This document shows positions 24,229 through 33,155 of a stretch of 64,000 nucleotides of DNA, in pieces. Source of the DNA: JAWKJY01 sp041393535 (GTDB lineage Bacteria > Actinomycetota > Thermoleophilia > Gaiellales > Gaiellaceae). Below the pieces are notes generated by a model, which worked only from the letters and a program-made list of their open reading frames with translations, was not told the DNA's origin and did no database searches. The DNA lies in assembly GCA_041393535.1 (NCBI GenBank), contig JAWKJY010000004.1, positions 1-64,000 on the forward strand, read 5' to 3'. Position numbers and translations under genes: made by a program. The first letter of the stretch is position 1, and each line of letters begins with the position of its first letter.

Positions 24229-27200
24229 ATGAAGCGAATCGGCGTCGACGTCGGCGGCACCTTCACGGACCTCATCCTCGTGGACGAGGAGTCCGGAACG
24301 GTCACCGTCGACAAGGTCCCCTCGACCCCGGACGACCCCGCCCGCGGCGTCGTCGAGGGGGTCTCCCGTCTCTGCGAGAAGGCCGGCGTCACCCTCGCGC
24401 AGGTCGACAACTTCCTGCACGGCACGACGGTCGCGACGAACATCGCGCTCACCCACACGGGCGCCGAGGTCGGGATGATCACGACCGACGGGATGCGCGA
24501 CATCCTCCACATCGCGCGCCACAAGAAGCCGCTCAACTTCTCGCTCCAGCAGGAGCTGCCCTGGCAGTCGCGCCCGCTCGTGCGGCGGCGCCATCGCCTG
24601 ACGGTGAAGGAGCGCGTGACCGTCCCGAACGGCGACGTGCTGGTACCGCTCGACGAGGACGAGGTGCGCGACCGCGTCCGCCAGCTCAAGGCGGCCGGCG
24701 TCGACGCCGTCGCCGTCTGCTTCCTCCACTCGTACCTCAACCCCGCGCACGAGCAGCGCGTGAAGGAGATCCTCGAGGAGGAGTTCCCCGAGGCGTACCT
24801 GTCCGTCTCGCACGAGGTGCTGCCGCTCTACCGCGAGTTCGAGCGCTTCTCGACCGTCGCGCTGAACGCGTACGTCGGCCCGAAGGTCGCGACGTACGTC
24901 CGCCGCTTCGACCAGGCGCTCCGCGACCAGGGCTTCGCCCACGGCGTCCAGCTGATGCAGTCGTCGGGCGGCATGGCCACGGTCGACTCGGCCGCCGAGC
25001 GGCCAGTCAACCTGCTCATGTCGGGGCCGGTCGCCGGCCTGATCGGCGGCATCTGGGCGGCGCGGACGTCCGGGTTCGACAACGTCGTCACCCTCGACAT
25101 CGGCGGCACGTCGGCCGACATCGGCGTCACCGCCGGCGGCCAGCTGCGCATGCGCCACCTGCTCGACACGAAGATCGGCGACTACCAGGCGATGGTGCCG
25201 ATGGTCGACATCGACACGATCGGCGCCGGCGGCGGCTCGATCGCCTACGTCGACCAGGGCGGCGTCTTCCGCTGCGGCCCCCAGTCCGCGGGCGCGGATC
25301 CCGGGCCGGCCTGCTACGGCCGCGGCGGCCACCAGCCCACCTCGACCGACGCGCAGCTCCTGCTCGGCCGCCTGCGCCCGGACAAGGGCCTGCTCGGCGG
25401 CCAGATGCAGCTCGACGTCTCGCTCGCCGAGACGGCCATGAGGACGGTTGCGGACGAGCTCGGCATGTCGCTCGAGGAGGCAGCGCTCGGCGCGCTCCAG
25501 ATCCAGAAGTACGGCATGACGCAGGCGATCGAGCTCAACTCGGTCCGCCGTGGCTACGACCCGCGCGACTTCACCCTCGTCGCCGCGGGCGGCGCCGGCC
25601 CGCTCTTCGCGTGCGACATCGCGCTCGAGCTCGACATCCCGCGCGTCCTGATCCCGCCCTACCCGGGCATCGTCGCCGCGACCGGCCTGCTCGCGACCGA
25701 CCTGCAGCACGAGTTCGTCGCCACCGAGCGGCACCAGCTGAAGACGCTCGACCAGGCCCGTCTGCAGGCGCGCTTCGAGGAGCTCGCCGCACAGGCGGTG
25801 GCCCAGCTCGACGCCGACGGCGTGCCCGCCGACCGGCGGCTGCTGCGGCGCCTGGCCGACTGCCGCTACGCAGGCCAGGGCTACGAGGTGCGGACGGAGG
25901 TCCCGGCCGGCGACGTGGACGACGCGTGGGTCGCGGAGCTCGCCGAGCGCTTCCACGGCGCGCACGAGGCCGAGTACGGCCACCGCTTCGACGCGCGGAT
26001 CGAGATCGTCAACGTCCGCGTCGTCGGGATCGGCCGCGTCGACGAGCTGACGGCGACGGACGTCGAGCGGGGCGACGGCGACCCGGCACGAGCGCTGATC
26101 GTCGAGCGCGAGGTCGTCTTCGACGTCGACGGCGTCGCCGAGCGGCACGCGACGCCGTTCTACGACCGGACGAGGCTGCAGGCGGGCGACCGGATCCAGG
26201 GGCCGGCGATCGTCGAGCAGTACGACACGACGACGGTGATTCCGCCCGGCCTCGCCGCCGAGGTCGACGCCGTCGGCAACATCGTGATCGACTGCACGAC
26301 GCGCGTCCGCTCGGAGGCCGTGCGGGGCACCGCCCTGGCGACGCCGATCCTGATGCGCGTGATCGGCGGCGCGTTCATGTCGATCGCGAAGGAGATGGCG
26401 GGCGTCCTCTTCCGCACCTCCTACTCGTCGATCATCCGCGAGTCGGAGGACCTCGGCGCCGGCATCTTCGACCGCGAGGGCAACAACATCGCCGAGTCGG
26501 ACTCGACCCCGATGTTCATGGGGGCGATGCCGAAGATCGTGAAGAACGTGATCCGCCTGCTCGGCGACGACATCCACGAGGGCGACATCGTCCTCCACAA
26601 CGACCCGTACGGCGGCGCGACGCACTCGCCCGACGTCGCGATCATCATCCCGATCTTCCACGAGGGCGTCCTCGTCGGCTTCTCGGGCGCCTCGGCGCAC
26701 GTGCTCGACATCGGCGGCGCCTACCCCGGCCTCGCGATCGACCTCGTCGACAACTGGGCGGAGGGCAACATCTACCGCGCGGTCAAGCTCCAGGAGAAGG
26801 GCGTCTGGCAGGACGCGCTCTGGAAGCACATCCTCGACAACGTCCGCACGCCGAGCTTCAACAACGGCGACATCCAGGCGATGATCGCCGCGTGCGAGCT
26901 GGCGCGGCGTCGCTTCGCCGAGCTGCTCGACCGCTACGGGCGGGACACCGTGCTCGACATCGCGGGCAACTGGCTCGAGTACTCGGAGAAGATGCTCCGC
27001 CAGGAGATCGCGAAGGTGCCCGACGGGCGGTACGAGACCGAGGTCGGCTACCTGGACGACGACGGCGTCAACCGCGGCAAGAAGCTGCCGGTCAAGGTCG
27101 CCGTCGAGATCCGCGGCGACGAGATCACGTTCGACCTCACCGGCTCGAGCGACGAGGTGCCGACCGGCTACAACTGCCCGTTCGAGGGCACGACCGAGTC

Positions 27201-28101
27201 GGCGATGTCGTTCATCACCCGGATGATCTTCCTCGACGAGGACACGTTCCCCGTCTTCGTGCCCCAGAACGAGGGCATGCTCGCCCCGGTCAACGTCGTC
27301 GCGCCGAAGGGCTCGATCTTCAACCCGAACTACCCGCGCGCCTGCTTCGCCCGCTTCTGCCAGGTGCAGCGGGCCGTCGACCTCGCGCTGCGCGCGCTCG
27401 CCCCGGTGATCCCGAACCAGGTCACCGCGGGCAACTCGGCCCACCTCGGCTTCCTCGCCTACTCGGGCTTCCTCGAGGAGGAGGGGGAGTACTGGGTCTA
27501 CCTGGAGGTCGACGAGGGCTCGTACGGCGGGCGCCCGGGCCGCGACGGGCTCGACTCCGTCGACTGCCTGATCGCGAACACGCGCAACAACCCGATCGAG
27601 GAGCTCGAGTGGCGCTTCCCGATGCGGACGGAGCGCTACGAGCTGCGGGCGGACGTGCCCGCCGCGGCGGGCGAGTGGCGCGGCGGCATCGGCATGGTGC
27701 GCGTCAACCGCTTCCTCGAGGACACGATCGTCTCCTGCGAGGGCGATCGGATCGAGTCCGACCCGCCGTGGGGCATCTTCGGCGGCCACGAGGGCGCGAA
27801 CGCGTACACGAAGGTCGTCCTCCCGGACGGGACCGAGGAGCAGTGGCCGGCGAAGTTCACGGGCAAGGTGCTCCCGGCCGGCGCGGCGATCGAGATCGCC
27901 GTCCCGAACTCCGGCGGCTACGGCGACCCGCTCGACCGGGAACCGCACCACGTGCTGTCCGACGTCCTCGACGGCTTCACCACGGTCGAGCGCGCCGCGG
28001 CCGAGTACGGCGTCGTGATCGACGAGGCGACGCTGACGCTCGACGAGGAGGCGACGCGCGAGCGCCGCGCCTCGCTCCGGGCCGCGGCGCCCGCGCGCTG
28101 A
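24229..28101 (+). CDS. Fused hydantoinase/oxoprolinase (HyuA-HyuB), ATP-dependent
   Basis: A 1290-residue protein joining the two subunits of ATP-dependent N-methylhydantoinase/5-oxoprolinase-type enzymes. HyuA spans about 1-690, with the actin-like phosphate loop GVDVGGTFTD (5-14), FLHGTTVATN, LDIGGTSADIG and GAGGGSIA. HyuB begins at about 700 (TPILMRVIGGAFMSIAKEMAG) with RESEDLGAGIFDREGN, HNDPYGGATHSPD and a C-terminal NSGGYGDPLDREP. Such enzymes use ATP to open a five-membered imide or lactam ring; relatives carboxylate ketones such as acetone or acetophenone. The fusion is uncommon but known. It is preceded by a GGAGAA site and lies 27 bp after the LLM gene. N-methylhydantoin is the favoured substrate because of its amidohydrolase partner. 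Confidence 0.92.
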   Translation: MKRIGVDVGGTFTDLILVDEESGTVTVDKVPSTPDDPARGVVEGVSRLCEKAGVTLAQVDNFLHGTTVATNIALTHTGAEVGMITTDGMRDILHIARHKKPLNFSLQQELPWQSRPLVRRRHRLTVKERVTVPNGDVLVPLDEDEVRDRVRQLKAAGVDAVAVCFLHSYLNPAHEQRVKEILEEEFPEAYLSVSHEVLPLYREFERFSTVALNAYVGPKVATYVRRFDQALRDQGFAHGVQLMQSSGGMATVDSAAERPVNLLMSGPVAGLIGGIWAARTSGFDNVVTLDIGGTSADIGVTAGGQLRMRHLLDTKIGDYQAMVPMVDIDTIGAGGGSIAYVDQGGVFRCGPQSAGADPGPACYGRGGHQPTSTDAQLLLGRLRPDKGLLGGQMQLDVSLAETAMRTVADELGMSLEEAALGALQIQKYGMTQAIELNSVRRGYDPRDFTLVAAGGAGPLFACDIALELDIPRVLIPPYPGIVAATGLLATDLQHEFVATERHQLKTLDQARLQARFEELAAQAVAQLDADGVPADRRLLRRLADCRYAGQGYEVRTEVPAGDVDDAWVAELAERFHGAHEAEYGHRFDARIEIVNVRVVGIGRVDELTATDVERGDGDPARALIVEREVVFDVDGVAERHATPFYDRTRLQAGDRIQGPAIVEQYDTTTVIPPGLAAEVDAVGNIVIDCTTRVRSEAVRGTALATPILMRVIGGAFMSIAKEMAGVLFRTSYSSIIRESEDLGAGIFDREGNNIAESDSTPMFMGAMPKIVKNVIRLLGDDIHEGDIVLHNDPYGGATHSPDVAIIIPIFHEGVLVGFSGASAHVLDIGGAYPGLAIDLVDNWAEGNIYRAVKLQEKGVWQDALWKHILDNVRTPSFNNGDIQAMIAACELARRRFAELLDRYGRDTVLDIAGNWLEYSEKMLRQEIAKVPDGRYETEVGYLDDDGVNRGKKLPVKVAVEIRGDEITFDLTGSSDEVPTGYNCPFEGTTESAMSFITRMIFLDEDTFPVFVPQNEGMLAPVNVVAPKGSIFNPNYPRACFARFCQVQRAVDLALRALAPVIPNQVTAGNSAHLGFLAYSGFLEEEGEYWVYLEVDEGSYGGRPGRDGLDSVDCLIANTRNNPIEELEWRFPMRTERYELRADVPAAAGEWRGGIGMVRVNRFLEDTIVSCEGDRIESDPPWGIFGGHEGANAYTKVVLPDGTEEQWPAKFTGKVLPAGAAIEIAVPNSGGYGDPLDREPHHVLSDVLDGFTTVERAAAEYGVVIDEATLTLDEEATRERRASLRAAAPAR

Positions 28102-28113
28102 ACGGCCACCGGG

Positions 28114-28138
28114 CCGGGCGGCCCAGCGGGCCGCCCGG
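28114..28138. terminator. Terminator-like hairpin after hyuAB
   Basis: CCGGGCGGCCC, a 3-nt AGC loop, then the exact complement form an 11-bp stem 12 bp after the hydantoinase stop codon. No T-run follows. Confidence 0.6.
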
Positions 28139-28323
28139 CTCGCTCGCGAGCGGCCGGCCCCGCCGCACCTCTGCGCAAGCTCCGAACGGCCGCTTATGCC
28201 CTCCTGAAGGTCGGCTCCTACCGTGCGTCCCGCCACGTTCCAGTCGATCCGGGAGGACGAGATGCACGACGACCACGAGCTCGAGGACCCGACCGGGGCC
28301 TCGCCTTCGACCTGTCGACGCTG

Positions 28324-29124
28324 ATGGATCGGCGCCGGCTGCTCCTGCTGGCCGGGTCGGGCCTCGTCACCGTCGTGGCCGCCGCCTGCGGCGGCAAGGG
28401 CGGCGCGAGCGCGACCACGGCCGCGGCGACGACGGCCGACGCGCGGACGGGCACGACGACCACGGCGGGAGCGGCCCCCGGCGCGGCGCTGGAGTGCGTC
28501 ACCGAGATCCCGCAGGAGACCGGCGGCCCGTACCCCGGCGACGGCTCGAACGGCCCCAACGTGCTGACCGAGAGCGGCATCGTCCGTCAGGACATCCGCT
28601 CGAGCTTCGGCTCCGCGAGCGGCACCGCCGAGGGCGTGCCGCTCACGATTGAGCTGACCGTCGTCGACGCCGCGGACGGCTGCACGCCCCTGCCCGGCGC
28701 GGCCGTCTACGCGTGGCACTGCGATCGCGACGGGAACTACTCGCTCTACTCGGAGGCGGTCGCGGAGGAGAACTACCTGCGCGGCGTCCAGGTCGCCGAC
28801 GAGAGCGGCGCCGTCCGCTTCACGTCGATCTACCCGGGCTGCTACGCGGGCCGCTGGCCGCACGTCCACTTCGAGGTCTACCCGACCGTGGACGCCGCGA
28901 CGGGCCCGGACGAGGCGGTCAAGACCTCGCAGCTCGCGTTCCCGCAGGACGCGTGCGAGACCGTCTACGCGACGAGCGGATACGAGACGAGCGTCTCGAA
29001 CCTCGCCCGGCTCTCGCTCGAGACCGACAACGTCTTCGGCGACGACGGCGGCGCGCTCCAGCTCGCAACGATGGGCGGGAGCGTGGACAGCGGGTACACG
29101 GCGACGCTCGTCGTCGGCGTCTAG
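28324..29124 (+). CDS. Secreted intradiol-dioxygenase-like lipoprotein, with a frame break at the N terminus
   Basis: An intradiol ring-cleavage dioxygenase-like protein (267 residues in the intact frame). It has an Arg-containing signal segment (MDRRRLLLLAGSGL) and a lipobox-like AAACGG, then a Thr-rich linker. The core has the ETGGPYPGDG, VYAWHCDRDGNYSLYS and YAGRWPHVHFEVY motifs; the HVH pair matches iron ligands of this fold, with tyrosines in GNYSLY and ENYLRG as further candidates. Such proteins are exported as a group of uncertain substrate. The likely true start is ATG 28262, behind GGGAGGACGAG: its frame reads MHDDHELEDP and, after one missing base near 28298, GLAFDLSTL enters the annotated frame. 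It is separated from hyuAB by a hairpin. Confidence 0.8.
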   Translation: MDRRRLLLLAGSGLVTVVAAACGGKGGASATTAAATTADARTGTTTTAGAAPGAALECVTEIPQETGGPYPGDGSNGPNVLTESGIVRQDIRSSFGSASGTAEGVPLTIELTVVDAADGCTPLPGAAVYAWHCDRDGNYSLYSEAVAEENYLRGVQVADESGAVRFTSIYPGCYAGRWPHVHFEVYPTVDAATGPDEAVKTSQLAFPQDACETVYATSGYETSVSNLARLSLETDNVFGDDGGALQLATMGGSVDSGYTATLVVGV

Positions 29125-29405
29125 CGCGGCGCGTCGGCGCCCCCTCGCACGGACTCGCCGCGCCACCGGCCGGACGGGTCGTGGCCCGTCCGGCCGAGCC
29201 GGGGACGGGCCCCCACCCTGGGTGGGGACCCACGATCCCACCGGATAGACGCGTGCGCGAGGCCCTGCGCGCGAATCGGCACGCCTCCGCGCGTGGATTT
29301 CCCCGAAGGACGCGGCCCCGGCGGACAGGCGCCAGCGGTCGCCCGGGCGAGCCCGCGCCCCGCGCTCGCTAGGGTGCCGTTCGCCCCACCGACCGAGGAG
29401 CCCGC

Positions 29406-30158
29406 ATGGCCGACATCCGCATCAAGTACATCGTCCCCTTCCCCTTCGACGAGGTCGGGCTCGCGAACCGCGCGGCCCAGCTCCCCGCGTCCCTGCGCAC
29501 GCCTGGCGTCGACTACGACTTCGTCCCGGTCCGGAACTCGTGCAAGAACGCCGACGGCGCCTACGAGCTGCTGATCCTCGACGCCTACATCGCCGAGGCC
29601 GGGCTGCGCTCGGAGGAGGAGGGCTACGACGCCGTCGTCATGGACACCGTCTCCGACTCGGGCCTCGCGGCGCTCCGGTCGCGCCTGTCGATCCCGGTGC
29701 TCGGCCCCGGCCTCGTGCAGCAGCACGTCGCCGCGATGCTCGGGAAGAAGTTCTCGATCCTGACGATGTGGAAGCGCTGGTTCTACCTCTACGAGAAGAC
29801 GATGGCCGAGTACGGGACGCGCCACTACTGCGCCTCGATCCGCGCGATCGACGTCCGCCCCGACCAGGAGCAGCTGCTCGCCGGCAAGGAGGAGGTCGTC
29901 TTCGCGGCGCTCGAGGAGCAGGGCCGCCGCGCGATCGAGGAGGACGGCGCCGAGGTGATCCTGATCGGCTCGACGACGATGCACCAGTCGGTCGAGCACC
30001 TCCGGCAGACGCTCGGCGTGCCCGTGATCAACCCCGGCCCGCTCGCGATCAAGCTCGCGGAGGTCTTCGTCCAGCTCGGACTGTCGCACTCGAAGGTCGG
30101 CTACATGTCGCCCGAGACGATCCAGGACGAGAAGCTCCACTCCCTGATGGGAGCGTGA
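29406..30158 (+). CDS. Aspartate/glutamate/hydantoin racemase superfamily protein lacking the usual catalytic cysteines
   Basis: A 250-residue protein with the racemase fold, closest to the hydantoin racemase/AroM-like group (IRIKYIVPFPFD at the start, SIPVLGPGLVQQHVAAML, GVPVINPGPLAIKLAE near the end). Canonical members use two cysteines. At the first position this protein has MDTVSDSG, and at the second IGSTTMH, so both are Ser/Thr. Only two cysteines exist (in NSCKNADG and HYCASI), not at these sites. It may therefore be a non-racemising relative such as a decarboxylase- or isomerase-like enzyme. It follows the hydantoinase region, so a role with hydantoin- or ureide-derived acids is plausible but unproven. 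Confidence 0.8.
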   Translation: MADIRIKYIVPFPFDEVGLANRAAQLPASLRTPGVDYDFVPVRNSCKNADGAYELLILDAYIAEAGLRSEEEGYDAVVMDTVSDSGLAALRSRLSIPVLGPGLVQQHVAAMLGKKFSILTMWKRWFYLYEKTMAEYGTRHYCASIRAIDVRPDQEQLLAGKEEVVFAALEEQGRRAIEEDGAEVILIGSTTMHQSVEHLRQTLGVPVINPGPLAIKLAEVFVQLGLSHSKVGYMSPETIQDEKLHSLMGA

Positions 30159-30159
30159 G

Positions 30160-30201
30160 GGCCGGGCCGGGGGCGCGGACGACCGCGTCCCCGGCCGGGC
30201 C
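30160..30201. terminator. Bidirectional terminator-like hairpin
   Basis: A long G+C hairpin of about 19 bp per arm with two imperfect pairs and a 4-nt loop (ACGA, 30179-30182) fills the gap between the convergent racemase-like gene and the DUF4387 gene. Confidence 0.6.
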
Positions 30202-30204
30202 GCG

Positions 30205-30522
30205 TCAGGGGATCTCGACGTCGACGAGCGGCCCGTGCTGCTGGGCGCCGTAGACGTCGCGGTCGCCCGGAGAGCCGCTCCCCCGCGTGCCCCAGCGGCG
30301 CGGGAGGGTCACCTTGATCGCGCGCACGCGGTCGAACGCGACGATCGCGACGTCGTGCGACGCGACGCCGTAGCGGCCCGCAACCTCGTCCGCGGTCAGC
30401 CGCCCCGAGGCGAGCACCCGGCGGTACTCGTCCTCCGCGGCGAAGAGCAGGTCGAGCGTCACCTGGAACGGGCCGGCGTTCTTCGAGCGGACGACGGAGG
30501 CGAGCTCGCCGAGCGGCGTCAT
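30205..30522 (-). CDS. DUF4387 family small protein
   Basis: A 105-residue protein recognised as DUF4387 by VVRSKNAGPFQVTLDLLFA near the N terminus and the conserved GVASHDVAIVAFDRVRAIKVTLPR later. The family has no proven biochemical function but is nearly always encoded next to an AtuA/DUF1446 protein, as here. Its ATG overlaps the stop of the AtuA-like gene (ATGA), so the two are co-translated and probably form a complex. It is the last gene of the three-gene minus-strand operon that begins with the racemase at 33094. Confidence 0.82.
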   Translation of the reverse strand: MTPLGELASVVRSKNAGPFQVTLDLLFAAEDEYRRVLASGRLTADEVAGRYGVASHDVAIVAFDRVRAIKVTLPRRWGTRGSGSPGDRDVYGAQQHGPLVDVEIP

Positions 30523-31886
30523 CGGATCTCCTCGAGCTCGACGGGGAAGAGCGCGGGCTGGTCGTCGACCTGCATCAGGTGGTAGACCGAGAACTCGTAG
30601 ACGTCGCCGCCCTCGGCATCCGACGGGGAGAACGGGAAGGCGAGGTTCCCGGCGGTCGTCTTGCGACCCGGGAACGGGCAGTGCAGGAACGAGGAGCGCG
30701 CGAGCGAGCAGACGGCGTTCGCGTCGTCCTGCGCGTCGGCGATCGCCTCGATCAGCACGCCGACCTCGCGCGGCGGCGGCCCCGCGGGCGCGGTGTCGCC
30801 GAGGACGGCGTCGCGGCCGTAGACGCGGAAGCCGAGCGTGTACCCGGCGGCGCGGATGCGGTCGGGCAGGTTCCGCTCGACGGCGCCGCGGACGGTCTCC
30901 TCGATCAGCGGGAGGCTCGCGATCACGTCGCGGTCGGCGATGCCGGCGAGGACGAACGCCCTGGCGCCCACGCGCCGCGCGCCCTCGAGCTTCAGCCGCA
31001 GCGGGCGGTCCCACGGCACCAGGCGGGCCCCCGAGACGCGGACGGTCCGGGGGTCGACCTCCTCGAACTCGGCCCCGGAGAGGTCGACGCGCCCCTCCGG
31101 CTCCGCGAGCCACAGCGGGTCGGGCTGCTCGTACAGCGTGTGGGCGGCCACCGACTCGGCGGTGACGCCTCGCCCCTCGGCGAGCGTCCGGATCAGGAAG
31201 TGGTCGCGGCGGAGGATCCCGAGCAGGCTGTCGTTCGGCGCGAGCGGGATCGCGCACTGCGCGCCGCACTCGAGGATCTTCGCCATGTGCAGGGCGAGCC
31301 CGGGGTCGAATCCGCGCGCGATCGGCAGCGCCGCGTAGATCGCCGTGTCGCACGCGCGCCCGCAGACGACGACGTCCGCGCCCCGGGCGAGCGCAGCGGC
31401 GATCGGCTCGACGCCGATCTGGGCGACGACGTTCGAGCTCGCGCGGACCGCCTCCTCGGTCAGCTCGGGCACGCCGGCCATGGGCTCGACCAGGCCCGCG
31501 CGGAGCGCCGCGACGACCGTGCCGGGATCGACGTCGGTGCGGATGACCGCGAGCCGGAAGGCGAGCCCCTCCTCGCGCGCGATGCGCCGCAGGATGCCCA
31601 GCAGCAGGTCGACGTTCGCGGACGCGCCCGCGAAGCCGGCCGACCCGATCACGAGCGGGACGCGATGGCGCACGGCCCGGACGAGGGCGGGACGCAGGTC
31701 GCGCTCGATCTGCTCGGGCCGGACGAGCGAGGCGCCCGCGCCGAGGTAGAACGGCCCGGCGTCCGTCGAGCCCGAGTCGACGCCGAGCAGGTGCGGCGCG
31801 AGCGCGAGGCCCGCGTCGAGGCTCTCGACCGGGTAGCCGTAGCCGAGCATGCCGTTGACGGCGAGGATGCGGAGCTCGTCCGTCAC
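30519..31886 (-). CDS. AtuA family acyl-CoA pathway protein (DUF1446)
   Basis: A 455-residue protein of the AtuA/DUF1446 group, first seen in acyclic terpene utilisation. Landmarks are LAVNGMLGYGYPVESL, GVDSGSTDAGPFYLGAG, IGSAGFAGASANVDLLLGILR, VVVCGRACDTAIYAALPI and GKTTAGNLAFPFSPSD-like text near the C terminus (KTTAGNLAFPFSPSD). The start GTG 31886 sits 11 bp after the racemase stop. The biochemical role is not settled; the family accompanies acyl-CoA carboxylases or CoA racemases and may handle branched or hydroxylated acyl groups. Here it lies with DUF4387 and an AMACR-like racemase, next to a divergent acyl-CoA mutase. Confidence 0.82.
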   Translation of the reverse strand: MTDELRILAVNGMLGYGYPVESLDAGLALAPHLLGVDSGSTDAGPFYLGAGASLVRPEQIERDLRPALVRAVRHRVPLVIGSAGFAGASANVDLLLGILRRIAREEGLAFRLAVIRTDVDPGTVVAALRAGLVEPMAGVPELTEEAVRASSNVVAQIGVEPIAAALARGADVVVCGRACDTAIYAALPIARGFDPGLALHMAKILECGAQCAIPLAPNDSLLGILRRDHFLIRTLAEGRGVTAESVAAHTLYEQPDPLWLAEPEGRVDLSGAEFEEVDPRTVRVSGARLVPWDRPLRLKLEGARRVGARAFVLAGIADRDVIASLPLIEETVRGAVERNLPDRIRAAGYTLGFRVYGRDAVLGDTAPAGPPPREVGVLIEAIADAQDDANAVCSLARSSFLHCPFPGRKTTAGNLAFPFSPSDAEGGDVYEFSVYHLMQVDDQPALFPVELEEIR

Positions 31887-31897
31887 GGCCGCACCGG

Positions 31898-33094
31898 TCA
31901 GCCGACCGCACCCCGCTCGCGCAGGGTCGCGATCTCCCGGGCGTCGAGCCCGAGCCCCGCGAGGATCTCGTCGGTGTGCTCGCCCGGCCGCGGCGCGAGC
32001 GAGCGGAGCGAGCCGGGCGTGGACGAGAGCTTCGGCGCTACGCCGACGTGCTTGACGACCTGGCCGTCCGGGCCGGGCACCTCGACGATCATGCTCCGGG
32101 CGCGCACCTGCGGGTCGTGCTCGAGCTCGTCGAGCGTCAGCACGCGGTTCGCGCACAGGTCGGTCCGGTTCAGGTCCTCGAACCACTCGTCGCGCGTCCT
32201 CGTCCGGAACGTCTCCGCGAACGCCTGGCGGATCTCCGGGAACCGCTCGCGCGTCCAGGCGTGCTCGATCAGGTCCTCGCGGCCGATCGCGCGACAGAGG
32301 TTCGCGAAGAACCATGGCTCGAGCGAGCCGATCGAGAGCCACTTCCCGTCGGCCGTCTCGTAGACGTCGTACTGCGGCACGCCGCCCGTGTAGTCCGACG
32401 TGCCGGGGACCGGGATCTCGCCCGCCCCGTAGAAGGCGGAGATGAACTGCACGAGCAGGTACGTGACGCCGTCGGACATCGCCGCGTCGACGTGCTGGCC
32501 CTCGCCCGTCCGCTCGCGCGCGAACAGCGCCGAGACGACGCCGAGCGCGGCCATCAGGCCGCCGCCCGCGTAGTCGGCGACGACGTTCTGCGGAATCGCC
32601 GGGCGGCCGTCGCGCCCGAGCAGGCCCAGCATCCCCGCCTGGCCGATGTAGTTGATGTCGTGGCCGGCGAGCAGTCGGTACGGGCCGTCTTGCCCGAAGC
32701 CGGTGACCGAGCAGTAGACGATCCGCGGGTTGATCCCGCACAGCGTCGCGTAGTCGATCCCGAGCCGCTCGGCCGCGCCGGGGCGCATCTCCTCGACGAC
32801 GACGTCGGCCTGCTCGACGAGCCGGTAGAAGAGCGCGCGCACCTCCTCGTCCTTGAGGTTGAGGCCGAGCGAGCGCTTGTTGCGGGCGAGGCCGTCGTGC
32901 AGGCCGCCGCGCCAGGCGAGCGGCGGGCGGTCGGGTGCAGCGCCCTGCTGCTCCGCGCGGCGCCCCGTCGGCGGCCGCGGATCGTGGATCTGGATCACGT
33001 CGGCGCCGAGGTCGCCGAGGATCATCGTGCAGTACGGCCCGGGCGCGAGCCGGGACAGGTCGAGCACCGTGATGCCGTCGAGAGGTCCGCTCAT
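31898..33094 (-). CDS. Alpha-methylacyl-CoA racemase (CaiB/BaiF family III fold)
   Basis: A 398-residue family III CoA-transferase-fold protein that more precisely resembles alpha-methylacyl-CoA racemase, which epimerises 2-methyl-branched acyl-CoA. All three catalytic positions are present: H145 in AGHDINYIG, D174 in VVADYAGGGLM and E259 in GSLEPWFF. The N terminus has the usual LDLSRLAPGPYCTMILGDLGADV and the DVVVEEMRPG CoA loop. CoA-transferase activity is less likely given the intact racemase set. It heads the operon with AtuA-like and DUF4387 genes and is divergent from the mutase gene at 33156, about 60 bp apart, suggesting joint control. Confidence 0.88.
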   Translation of the reverse strand: MSGPLDGITVLDLSRLAPGPYCTMILGDLGADVIQIHDPRPPTGRRAEQQGAAPDRPPLAWRGGLHDGLARNKRSLGLNLKDEEVRALFYRLVEQADVVVEEMRPGAAERLGIDYATLCGINPRIVYCSVTGFGQDGPYRLLAGHDINYIGQAGMLGLLGRDGRPAIPQNVVADYAGGGLMAALGVVSALFARERTGEGQHVDAAMSDGVTYLLVQFISAFYGAGEIPVPGTSDYTGGVPQYDVYETADGKWLSIGSLEPWFFANLCRAIGREDLIEHAWTRERFPEIRQAFAETFRTRTRDEWFEDLNRTDLCANRVLTLDELEHDPQVRARSMIVEVPGPDGQVVKHVGVAPKLSSTPGSLRSLAPRPGEHTDEILAGLGLDAREIATLRERGAVG

Positions 33095-33143
33095 GGGGCG
33101 TGTTCTACCGCAGGCCGGGGGCGGCGCGGAGGCGCGAGGCCGA

Positions 33144-33149
33144 TACGAT
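33144..33149 (+). promoter_or_regulatory. Putative -10 box of a leaderless promoter
   Basis: TACGAT ends 6 nt before the ATG of the acyl-CoA mutase, which has no Shine-Dalgarno sequence. Confidence 0.5.
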
Positions 33150-33155
33150 CCTCCC

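Noticed and set aside
24211..29241. A 1676-codon open frame on the minus strand
   Set aside because: It lies antisense to hyuAB and the dioxygenase-like gene, is an arginine/aspartate/valine-rich shadow with no recognisable domain, and results from GC-rich codon bias.
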